Shown: positions 1 to 6,076 of the stretch, one piece after another
How the letters are laid out: each line of letters begins with the position of its first letter
Position numbering within the stretch: position 1 is the stretch's first letter
DNA from: Fidelibacterota bacterium
GTDB taxonomy: Bacteria; Fidelibacterota; BS150m-G59
Length of the DNA stretch: 8,664 nt
Assembly: GCA_016784265.1 (NCBI GenBank)
Contig: JADHUZ010000040.1
Coordinates: 1-8,664, forward strand
Direction: 5' to 3'
The notes under the pieces: model-generated
Database searches by the model: none
What the model saw: the letters and a program-made list of their open reading frames with translations, nothing else
Told to the model about the DNA's origin: nothing
Translations under genes and position numbers: made by a program

Positions 1-463
1 CTTTCGATTGATTCGGAAACTTGCGCTGTGGGTTTCGTTGGAATGTTTTGCTCAAAAAGAGTTTAATGATTTTATTAATTTGAAAAATCGTGCGCTTCTC
101 GGCGCAGGCGGGAGATTTAAATGGCATCCGCACGAGCAATTCACGGCGTTTTTGGGCGTCGGGTTGATGAAAGAAAATGAAGAATTTACATCTGGCGAAT
201 CCGCTAAATTGCTCCGCTCGACAAATTATTTAACACTTAAATGGCATTCCGGGAAAATCACTTTCGGCTCTACTGAATATTTTCAATTGGACACAGGGAA
301 TTTTTCTGATTTCCGAATTCTATCTCAAAACGAATTGAATGTTTCGTTGTTTAAAAATTTTGAAATAACAACCCAATTCAATTTGCGATATGACAGCATC
401 CCGCCGACTGAAATTGAATCGCTCGATATGGAAATATCCAATGGATTCCGTCTGAGTTTTTGA
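1..463 (+). CDS. DUF481-like outer-membrane beta-barrel protein, C-terminal part (5' truncated by window)
   Basis: This is the 3' end of a gene. The frame is open from base 2 with no stop, so the true start almost certainly lies before the window; the TTG at 8 has no RBS and is not a credible start. About 153 residues are visible. The pattern is alternating polar/aromatic strands: an ECFAQKEFNDF strand, LKNRALLGAGGRFKW, then ITTQFNLRYDSIPP, and a final strand ending NGFRLSF. A C-terminal phenylalanine is the usual signal of outer-membrane barrels recognised by the BAM complex. The spacing of these segments resembles the DUF481 (YdiY-like, 'salt-induced outer membrane protein') family, whose molecular role is poorly known. 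It ends 15 bp before the next gene on the same strand, so the two are probably co-transcribed. The barrel assignment is fairly safe; the DUF481 call is from memory of the family pattern. Confidence 0.62.
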   Translation, partial: FRLIRKLALWVSLECFAQKEFNDFINLKNRALLGAGGRFKWHPHEQFTAFLGVGLMKENEEFTSGESAKLLRSTNYLTLKWHSGKITFGSTEYFQLDTGNFSDFRILSQNELNVSLFKNFEITTQFNLRYDSIPPTEIESLDMEISNGFRLSF

Positions 464-478
464 CAAAAATTCAATGCG

Positions 479-1243
479 ATGAAAAATAGAACGCTCGAAG
501 AAATACTCGCCGATGAAACGCACGGTGCGACGACGTTATTTATAGAATCATTGGACTATTTTCTGTGTTTGGATGATAAAAATTTTGTTACTCGGATAAC
601 GGAAGAATCTGAAAAATTGCAGAAACATTTCACGGCGATGGGACTTTTTCAGCGATTGCATGTTGATGTTTTGAAAATGCAAGAAAAAGGCAAAATAATT
701 TCGCAATTGCAAAACTTGAAAGGACAAATTCTCCAAAATACACAAAATCTTGTTTCTGATGGCGCAAATGTTTTTCCGCGCGCGGCGAAAATTTTGACGA
801 TTAGTTATTCCAGTCTTGTGCGCGATGTGATTGTAACTGCACGGAAAAATGAAAAAAATCCTCATGTTTTTTGTCTGCGTTCGGCACCAAAAAATGAGGG
901 CGAGCTGTTGTGCCAAAATTTGGAATCAGTGCGGGTTTCTTGCCAATTAATCGAAGATGATTTTGCTAAAAATTCGCCTGAAAATATAGATTTGATATTG
1001 CTGGGTTGCGATATGTTTTCTGATAATTTTTTCATCAATAAAACAGGCTCAGCGGAGTTGGTCAAATCGGTATCCGAGAATAACATTCCCGTTTGGATTT
1101 TAGGAGATTCTCTGCGATATGTTTCCGGTTTTTCGGAAAAATTTCCTACCATTTTTGAAAAAATCGATTATGAAAACAATTGCTCAATTCTTTCAGAATT
1201 CGGGTTGACTTCTGTGGCTGATTTTTTGAAATTTGCGAAATGA
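479..1243 (+). CDS. eIF-2B alpha/beta/delta-like protein (initiation factor 2B / sugar-phosphate isomerase fold)
   Basis: A 254-residue protein with the layout of the eIF-2B/MtnA/ribose-1,5-bisphosphate isomerase superfamily: a helical N-terminal half (about residues 1-95) and a Rossmann-like C-terminal half. Visible family signatures are ILTISYSSLVRDVI (105-118, equivalent to the ILTHxYSxxV segment of eIF2B-alpha), EGELLCQNL (140-148, the EGRxLAxEL segment), LILLGCDMFSDNFFINKTGS (172-191, equivalent to GAD...NKIGT) and IPVWILGDSLRY (203-214). The cysteine that MtnA isomerases carry in the first motif is not present, whereas Asp178 is kept, so methylthioribose-phosphate isomerase activity is not supported. 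Bacterial proteins of this kind are often annotated as translation initiation factors but are more likely to act on a sugar phosphate or nucleotide; this is inference. The start ATG has no good Shine-Dalgarno. The stop overlaps the next start as ATGA, implying coupling to the glycosyltransferase. Confidence 0.72.
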   Translation: MKNRTLEEILADETHGATTLFIESLDYFLCLDDKNFVTRITEESEKLQKHFTAMGLFQRLHVDVLKMQEKGKIISQLQNLKGQILQNTQNLVSDGANVFPRAAKILTISYSSLVRDVIVTARKNEKNPHVFCLRSAPKNEGELLCQNLESVRVSCQLIEDDFAKNSPENIDLILLGCDMFSDNFFINKTGSAELVKSVSENNIPVWILGDSLRYVSGFSEKFPTIFEKIDYENNCSILSEFGLTSVADFLKFAK

Positions 1244-2064
1244 AAATTTCCGTCATCATCCCAACTTTCAATCGCGCGGAAACGATTGCGCGCGCTCTCC
1301 AATCCGTTGAAAATCAATCTTTTCCACCGCAGGAAATTATCGTCGTGGATGATGGTTCAACGGACGAAACCGCAAAAATTATTGCGACAGAATTTCCGGG
1401 AATTCGATATTATTTTCAGAAAAATAGAGGCGTGAGTGCCTCGAGAAATTTCGGGGTCAAAAAATCGCAGTATGAATGGATTGCTTTTTTGGATTCAGAC
1501 GATGAATGGCTGCCGCAAAAATTAAAAATCCAAACCCGTGCGATTGCAGAAAATCCTGATTCCAGAATTTGCCACAGCAATGAAATTTGGATTCGCAACG
1601 GCGTGTGCGTGAATCAGATGAAAAAGCACCAAAAATTTGGTGGTCACATTTTCCAGAAATGCTTGCCGCTTTGCGTAATTTCCCCTTCTGCAGTGCTGAT
1701 TCACCAGAGCATATTTGACGATGTTGGACTGTTTGACGAAAGTTTGCCGGCATGTGAAGATTACGATCTTTGGTTGCGTGTTTGTTCCAAATATCCAGTG
1801 CTATTTTTGGAGCAAAAATTAATCCGAAAATATGGTGGACATTCCGACCAACTTTCCGGAAAATTTTGGGGCATGGACCGTTTCCGAATTTATGCTTTAG
1901 AGAAAATAATTCGCTCCGAAAAACTATCAGAAAACGATCAAACCATGGCGATTGAAACGCTTATTCAAAAAACGCAAATTTATCTCGCCGGCGCGAAAAA
2001 GCGAAATAAAATCGACGAAATCAAACGTTACGAAAAGAAATTAAAAGAATTTATCCTTCCATAA
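1240..2064 (+). CDS. family 2 glycosyltransferase (GT-A fold)
   Basis: A 274-residue soluble GT2 enzyme, predicted to transfer a sugar from a nucleotide-sugar donor to a glycan or lipid acceptor on the cytoplasmic side. The N-terminus is the classic ISVIIPTFNR strand (3-12), followed by IIVVDDGSTDET (33-44, donor binding), NRGVSASRNFG (62-72) and FLDSDDEW (83-90, the DxD metal-binding motif). GLFDES (163-168) and CEDYDLWLR (172-180) supply the probable catalytic-base ED pair (173-174) and the usual DLWLR helix. The tail KYGGHSDQLS plus GMDRFRIYALEKI (197-223) fits a recognisable subgroup of compact GT2 enzymes. No membrane segments are seen. The start is fixed by the ATGA overlap with the upstream eIF-2B-like gene. 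Its last 14 bases overlap the end of the convergent peptidase gene. The acceptor and sugar cannot be deduced. Confidence 0.93.
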   Translation: MKISVIIPTFNRAETIARALQSVENQSFPPQEIIVVDDGSTDETAKIIATEFPGIRYYFQKNRGVSASRNFGVKKSQYEWIAFLDSDDEWLPQKLKIQTRAIAENPDSRICHSNEIWIRNGVCVNQMKKHQKFGGHIFQKCLPLCVISPSAVLIHQSIFDDVGLFDESLPACEDYDLWLRVCSKYPVLFLEQKLIRKYGGHSDQLSGKFWGMDRFRIYALEKIIRSEKLSENDQTMAIETLIQKTQIYLAGAKKRNKIDEIKRYEKKLKEFILP

Positions 2065-5000
2065 TGGCATTTACAATTGTGAGAATATCCATGATGTTGA
2101 TTGTTCCGTCCTCGTTGATATCTGCCGCCCAAGATTGCTGATAGTCAGGAATAATGGTTTCCATGATGATGTTGACCGTGAGCAAAATATCCAAAATCGT
2201 GATGTCGCCGTCGTTGTTTACATCGCCCAGCATTCCACTAATTTGGTCGAAATAATACAACCCAATGTCAGCAATTGTTCCATCGGGATCGCTCGCGGAA
2301 TTTGGATCACCCGTATCGATGCACGGGGAAAATTCATTTAGTGTAAAATCAAAATTTTCCGGATCGTAAAAAAGCGGGTCTAAGTTTATATTCCCCTCGC
2401 CTGCCCAACTGTTTTGGATATCGCAATAATTCGCATTCACTTGCCCCGAAAAGACGAAAATTTCGTTCGGTGAATCGCTCCAAAGAATCGAGTTTAGCAA
2501 TTCAATCGTAGAATCATCGCCATAAGTTATGATCCCGCCGCCGAAATTGGCGACATTAAGACTGAAAGTTGTGTGAATCAGATTTGCCGTCGAATGCTCA
2601 CACCAAATTCCGCCTCCGCCAGCGGCATAATTTTCGGCAATCAGACTCCTGCTTAGATTAAAATTTGAGTTTTCGCAATAAATTCCACCACCTTTGTCAG
2701 CGGCAAAATTACTCAAGAACAAAACGCTATCTAACTGCATCCCCCAAACATTGGACAAGTAGATTCCACCGCCTTTATCGGAAGCAAAATTGTTCTCAAA
2801 TTCGAGATTGGAGATGGATGGATTTGAGTTGTTTTCGCAATAAATTCCGCCGCCGGAAATGGCAGAATTATTTTGCAAGATTATCCATTCGAGCGTTGGG
2901 CTGGAATTGTAGCAGTAAATTCCTCCGCCGAGTTCGCCGGATGCAAAACTGATTTCGGCATGTTTTATTTGTGAGTTTGGATTTGCATCTACAAATTGAA
3001 TTCCTCCCCAATGTTGCAATTCGTCAGGGAGATATTGTGAAAATCGAATTGCTTCGTTTTGGCTGCCGATTGCTGTGAGCGTTCCGGACACGAAAAGTTC
3101 GAATTTTCCTGTGAAAAGAAATTCCGTGCCGGCTTCAATCGTCAGTTGATTTCCGCTTTGAATTTGCAAATTATTTACCACGTAATATGGATAAGTTTGT
3201 GCGAAAATTGTTCCTGAAAGATTGCCCGCGATAGTTTGTTCAACACCCGTTCCGCCAACTTGGATTTCAGCGATTTCGCTGCCGAAAAAATCAGTGCTTT
3301 CCATTGTTAAAATTCCACTGGCAATTCCGATGGCTGATGGCGTAAACTGAATCGTAAACTCAATTTGTGAAAAAGGTTCCAGCACAACAGGCGATGTAAA
3401 ACTCAGCAATTCAAAGTTTGCGTTGTCGAAAAATAAGTCGTCAATCTGAAATGATTCTGCGCGAAAATTTGAAAATTTCCAAATGGTTGTATTGGATATT
3501 TCTCCGATGTGTTCGATTCCAATCACGCCAAAATCGTATTCGGTAAAATTTGCCACAAGACTGCTCCCGCTGTCTTTTCCCATATCGGCACTGGACCCGT
3601 TTTCATCATTGTAAATTACATTCGGTGTACCAGAATCGATGCACGGTGAATTTGTCGTTAGCGAATAATTTCCGCTGGCAGGATCAGTAAATTGCGGATC
3701 GATTTCGAGACAATTTGCCCCAAACCAATCTTCATTTCCCGCACTTTGAATATCTGAATAATCGACAGAAATACTTCCGGAAGAGAGATAAATTCCATTC
3801 GGCTCATTGCCCCAAACGATGGTGTTCAAAATTTCCGGATTGGAATTTTTAGAATAAATTCCGCCACCATAATCTGCGGAGTTGTCAGCAATCGTCGAAT
3901 TAATCAGCACAGGATTAGAATCGTTGCAATAGAGCCCCGCGCCGCGCTCGGCAAAATTACCAAACAGAAGGGCATTGACTATTTTTGGGTTAGAATCTTG
4001 CAAGTAGATTCCGCCGCCCGCATTTTCCGTCACCACAAGATTGACAAGATTTGGGTTAGCATTTTTGCAATAAATTCCAATTCCGCTTTTTTCTGCGCCA
4101 TTTTCTCCGCCAATTATCGTAAAACCATACAAAGTTGCGGAAGAATTCTCAATAGAAACAACGTGCCCCGTTTGGTTTGGATAAATCATGATGCTATCAG
4201 TTAGCGATCTGAGCACGATGGATTTGTCTTTGATTTGTATATTTTGCGCGTAAGTTCCGGGTGCCACGACGACTGTTTCTCCCTCTGCGGCGGCATCAAT
4301 ACCGCGTTGGATTGTCGCGAATGGATTTTCTTCCGAGCCCATTCCGGAGACATCAGAGCCAGTTGCGGAGACGTGCCAAATTGGGCCAAAATAGGAAGAA
4401 GCAAATACATAATTTTCTTTCGTTTTGGTGGCGGAATAGGAATCTCCGGTGATTGTCAAACTTACGGTGTAAGAGCCCAAATCAGTGAAAGTCCACGATG
4501 GATTTTGCTCGTAAGAATCCACGATGTCATCGTTATCAAAATCCCATTCCCAAGTTGAAATCGCCTCGTCAACGGAAACCGACTGATCGGTAAATTGAAC
4601 AAACAGTGGCGGTTCTCCCATCGTAACATCTGCAGAAAAATCCACAGCGTAACTTGGGAACAAATCGAAAATTGCCGCCTGTCCGGAGTTAAAATCGCTC
4701 AAATCGTTCAGATAAAAATATCCGTTGTCATATCCCGACCAACCCCAATTTACGTGGAAATAATCGTCGCTTTGATAGCCATCAATATTAAAAGCATGTC
4801 CACCTTCGCTGCCATATCCTCGGTAAACAAGCGGACGCCCGGCATCAATTTCGGATCGTACCATTGCATTCCACGTGTCGAGCGGATAACTGGATTTGTA
4901 GATGAATTGAGCATCGGAGTTGTAGCTAAAATAATTTTTCAGCGCATCAATCGCGCTGTTGGAATGTCCGCCCACATAAGCACCGGAGCCATCGGGACCG

Positions 5001-5746
5001 TAGTTCATATTCACAGCCACACCGCAGTGATAGAGCAGAGTTTGGCTTTCTGGCGTTGCTGTGGAATTCAGCATATTTTCAAAATGGTATTCGGTTTGTC
5101 CGAAATTTACCGTCAGTGAACCATACGGAGAATAATAACCGTGAGAACCCACACCTTGCGATGGATGCTCCCAATAATATATTGCTTGTGCCATTGCCAC
5201 CGCCACGCATCCAACGAGCGCATGCCCACCTGGCCCTGCGGGGTCTTCCGGGCAGTTAGCATTCCAAGGCGTGCCTTGCCCCCAATTTGCCGTGATAAAC
5301 GGTTCCACTTCTCGGAAATCTCTTTTTGGAGAAAAATCAGAAGATAGATAATGTTCCCACGCAGAGCGGATTTTTACATCCGGTTGGATATCGCGATCAA
5401 TTGCATGCTGAATTTGTTCTTTGAAACTTTGGAGCATTGCATCCATTTGGGTCGGTTTGTTTGCTGAATCAAAATCTTGTCTCAAATCATATCCCAAAAC
5501 AGGGATGACGCGATTGTCGCCTGCGACAATGACAAAACCATCGGGATCGAAATTTACGATAAAAAACAAAATCGTTCCGTTATTTTTCTCGGCGGATATT
5601 TCTTCGAGTCGAATTTCTTGTTGCGTTGAGAATTTCCCTCGTTCAAAAAAAATGTTTTTTGCTACAACTTCTGCATCATGCGAGGTAATTTGTGTTGCAA
5701 ATAGGCAGGAAAAGAATCCCACGAACGCAATCCAATATTTCTTCAT
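2051..5746 (-). CDS. secreted streptopain-like (peptidase C10) multidomain protein with PKD, two beta-helix modules and dockerin
   Basis: A 1231-residue exported cysteine protease. Residues 1-17 form a signal peptide (MKK, hydrophobic core, cleavage likely after LFA). Residues about 20-115 resemble the Spi/C10 propeptide. The C10 catalytic domain covers about 147-365: Cys180 in HALVGCVAVAMAQ is the nucleophile, His317 in GGHAFNIDGY the general base, and NWGWSG (333-338) the tryptophan-rich motif. Then follow a PKD domain (about 366-450, WEWDFDNDD), a DUF1565-like start and first right-handed beta-helix (455-660), a choice-of-anchor Q-like close (SPCIDSG, 700-706), a choice-of-anchor D/ASH-like domain (730-836), a second beta-helix (838-1110), a second SPCIDTG close (1140-1146) and a two-repeat type I dockerin (1172-1231). 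The family cleaves extracellular proteins; the beta-helices may bind glycans (inference). The start is supported by an AAGG-type RBS and a Bacteroidota-like promoter. It is monocistronic in this window. Confidence 0.93.
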   Translation of the reverse strand: MKKYWIAFVGFFSCLFATQITSHDAEVVAKNIFFERGKFSTQQEIRLEEISAEKNNGTILFFIVNFDPDGFVIVAGDNRVIPVLGYDLRQDFDSANKPTQMDAMLQSFKEQIQHAIDRDIQPDVKIRSAWEHYLSSDFSPKRDFREVEPFITANWGQGTPWNANCPEDPAGPGGHALVGCVAVAMAQAIYYWEHPSQGVGSHGYYSPYGSLTVNFGQTEYHFENMLNSTATPESQTLLYHCGVAVNMNYGPDGSGAYVGGHSNSAIDALKNYFSYNSDAQFIYKSSYPLDTWNAMVRSEIDAGRPLVYRGYGSEGGHAFNIDGYQSDDYFHVNWGWSGYDNGYFYLNDLSDFNSGQAAIFDLFPSYAVDFSADVTMGEPPLFVQFTDQSVSVDEAISTWEWDFDNDDIVDSYEQNPSWTFTDLGSYTVSLTITGDSYSATKTKENYVFASSYFGPIWHVSATGSDVSGMGSEENPFATIQRGIDAAAEGETVVVAPGTYAQNIQIKDKSIVLRSLTDSIMIYPNQTGHVVSIENSSATLYGFTIIGGENGAEKSGIGIYCKNANPNLVNLVVTENAGGGIYLQDSNPKIVNALLFGNFAERGAGLYCNDSNPVLINSTIADNSADYGGGIYSKNSNPEILNTIVWGNEPNGIYLSSGSISVDYSDIQSAGNEDWFGANCLEIDPQFTDPASGNYSLTTNSPCIDSGTPNVIYNDENGSSADMGKDSGSSLVANFTEYDFGVIGIEHIGEISNTTIWKFSNFRAESFQIDDLFFDNANFELLSFTSPVVLEPFSQIEFTIQFTPSAIGIASGILTMESTDFFGSEIAEIQVGGTGVEQTIAGNLSGTIFAQTYPYYVVNNLQIQSGNQLTIEAGTEFLFTGKFELFVSGTLTAIGSQNEAIRFSQYLPDELQHWGGIQFVDANPNSQIKHAEISFASGELGGGIYCYNSSPTLEWIILQNNSAISGGGIYCENNSNPSISNLEFENNFASDKGGGIYLSNVWGMQLDSVLFLSNFAADKGGGIYCENSNFNLSRSLIAENYAAGGGGIWCEHSTANLIHTTFSLNVANFGGGIITYGDDSTIELLNSILWSDSPNEIFVFSGQVNANYCDIQNSWAGEGNINLDPLFYDPENFDFTLNEFSPCIDTGDPNSASDPDGTIADIGLYYFDQISGMLGDVNNDGDITILDILLTVNIIMETIIPDYQQSWAADINEDGTINIMDILTIVNAIMEG
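2054..2233 (-). other. type I dockerin-like domain (two Ca-binding repeats) at the peptidase C-terminus
   Basis: Residues 1172-1231 hold two copies of the dockerin/EF-hand-like loop plus helix: DVNNDGDITILDILL (1175-1189) and DINEDGTINIMDILT (1209-1223). Both keep all D/N/D/D positions of the DxNxDGxxxxxD calcium loop, and each is followed by a VN(A/I)IM helix. They are separated by a linker containing QQSWAAD. In cellulosomes dockerins bind cohesins. In FCB-group bacteria this domain is a common C-terminal tail of secreted proteins and may serve anchoring or folding instead. No cohesin gene is seen in the window, so the partner is unknown. Confidence 0.85.
2531..2929 (-). repeat. second beta-helix: tandem rungs of about 25 residues with GGGIYC motif
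   Basis: Residues 940-1072 of the peptidase repeat a rung about every 25-27 residues. The glycine motif starts near 940, 966, 992, 1019, 1044 and 1069 (GGGIYC, GGGIYC, GGGIYL, GGGIYC, GGGIWC, GGGIIT), usually followed by an Asn/Ser-Pro turn and a hydrophobic strand ending in N. At the DNA level the + strand shows recurring variants of aataaattccgccgcc. The pattern resembles right-handed parallel beta-helices and Pmp-type GGxI repeats. Confidence 0.8.
3854..4087 (-). repeat. first beta-helix: four rungs with G-I-Y/G-L-Y motif
   Basis: Residues 554-631 carry four rungs spaced about 24-26 residues apart: SGIGIYCKNANP, GGGIYLQDSNP, GAGLYCNDSNP and GGGIYSKNSNP. They are closer to one another (all with xNP or SNP turns) than to the rungs of the second beta-helix, which argues for expansion within this module. 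The module closes with a W-G-N / SDIQ / DPQF / SPCIDSG series that is repeated in diverged form after the second beta-helix. Confidence 0.8.
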
Positions 5747-5755
5747 TAATTATGA

Positions 5756-5762
5756 CCCTTTC
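5756..5762 (-). promoter_or_regulatory. ribosome binding site of the C10 peptidase gene
   Basis: On the minus strand GAAAGGG lies about 9 bases before the ATG at 5746. This supports that start codon, which also gives a complete signal peptide directly from residue 1. Confidence 0.6.
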
Positions 5763-5789
5763 TAATTTTTTTTAATATCGCCGTAACGA

Positions 5790-5821
5790 CAAAGTTAAGT
5801 AATATTTATGATAACTTCAAA
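5790..5821 (-). promoter_or_regulatory. putative Bacteroidota-type promoter (TTTG-N20-TAACTTTG) for the C10 peptidase gene
   Basis: Read on the minus strand, TTTG (5818-5821) is followed after 20 bases by TAACTTTG (5790-5797). This matches the TTTG / TAnnTTTG -33/-7 pattern of Bacteroidota housekeeping promoters, whose usual spacing is about 19-20. It would start transcription roughly 40 bases before the ATG, a sensible leader length. The match is by eye, and short motifs occur by chance in AT-rich DNA. Confidence 0.4.
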
Positions 5822-5901
5822 CCAACGAAAAATTGAAATTTTGTTTTTGGATACTAACATGATAAGATAATAAATTACGGGGCTTTTTCAGAAGCAGTTT
5901 T

Positions 5902-5974
5902 GGCTCCGTAGCTCAGTCGGTAGAGCAGCGGCCTTTTAAGCCGTTGGTCGTGCGTTCGAATCGCACCGGAGTCA
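5902..5974 (+). tRNA. tRNA-Lys (anticodon UUU)
   Basis: A complete 73-base cloverleaf. The acceptor stem GGCTCCG pairs with CGGAGTC (one G-U at pair 2-71). The D arm is GCTC/GAGC with loop AGTCGGTA. The anticodon stem GCGGC/GCCGT (one G-U) encloses loop CTTTTAA with anticodon TTT at 5935-5937. The variable loop is TGGTC, and the T arm GTGCG/CGCAC has loop TTCGAAT. The discriminator is A5974. CCA is not encoded (CAC follows), so it must be added by a nucleotidyltransferase. It reads both lysine codons AAA/AAG, AAA being very frequent in this window. The nearest gene downstream on the same strand is the STAND-type ATPase. Confidence 0.97.
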
Positions 5975-6002
5975 CACAGATTAGCCACCGAACAGTGGAA
6001 TA

Positions 6003-6020
6003 CCCGATTCGGGAGTTTTT
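6003..6020 (+). terminator. possible intrinsic terminator of tRNA-Lys
   Basis: The GC-rich inverted repeat CCCG-ATT-CGGG (6003-6013) is followed by AG and five T (6016-6020), about 29 bases after the tRNA end. The stem is short. A second small hairpin, CCAC/GTGG (5985-5998), lies between it and the tRNA, and GGAG/CTCC (6012-6026) could compete with it. The placement suits termination of the tRNA transcript before the downstream ATPase gene. Confidence 0.45.
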
Positions 6021-6066
6021 ATCTCCTAATAATTCTAAAATCATCGTAACTTACTTTGTTCATAAT

Positions 6067-6070
6067 AAGG
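6067..6070 (+). promoter_or_regulatory. ribosome binding site of the STAND-type ATPase gene
   Basis: AAGG ends six bases before the ATG at 6077. It decides the start: the next in-frame ATG codes for residue 81, after the Walker A motif, and would destroy the ATPase domain. Confidence 0.6.
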
Positions 6071-6076
6071 TAATAT

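Noticed and set aside
1..30. TTG at base 8 as the true start of the DUF481-like gene
   Set aside because: The frame is open before it, there is no RBS or signal peptide, and the first visible strands are mid-barrel, so the gene is cut by the window edge.
474..482. ATG CGA TGA mini-frame overlapping the start of the eIF-2B-like gene
   Set aside because: A two-codon frame without an RBS is expected by chance; there is no evidence that it regulates translation.
548..916. 122-codon minus-strand open frame inside the eIF-2B-like gene
   Set aside because: It is antisense to a gene with clear family motifs; the protein is rich in Phe, Ile, Arg and Gln as expected from a reverse reading of AT-rich coding DNA.
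2531..4087. CRISPR-like or non-coding tandem repeat from the recurring aataaattccgccgcc motif
   Set aside because: The copies are imperfect, in frame with one protein and explained by beta-helix rungs; there are no uniform spacers.
4595..5119. 174-codon plus-strand open frame opposite the peptidase catalytic domain
   Set aside because: It lies entirely antisense to conserved catalytic-domain codons, has no recognisable domain or RBS, and its composition follows from the opposite strand.
5705..5746. Lipoprotein signal using Cys14 of the peptidase
   Set aside because: The residues before the cysteine (GFFS) do not fit a lipobox, while LFA at 15-17 fits signal peptidase I.
5833..5871. Sigma70-like promoter for tRNA-Lys (TTGTTT with TAAGAT or GATAAT)
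   Set aside because: Several weak -35/-10 combinations fit this AT-rich stretch equally well and none stands out, so it was not listed as a feature.
5950..5974. Second copy of the tRNA-Lys 3' end as an attachment repeat
   Set aside because: I looked for a repeat of the T arm and acceptor 3' strand elsewhere in the window and saw none; any partner site would have to lie outside.
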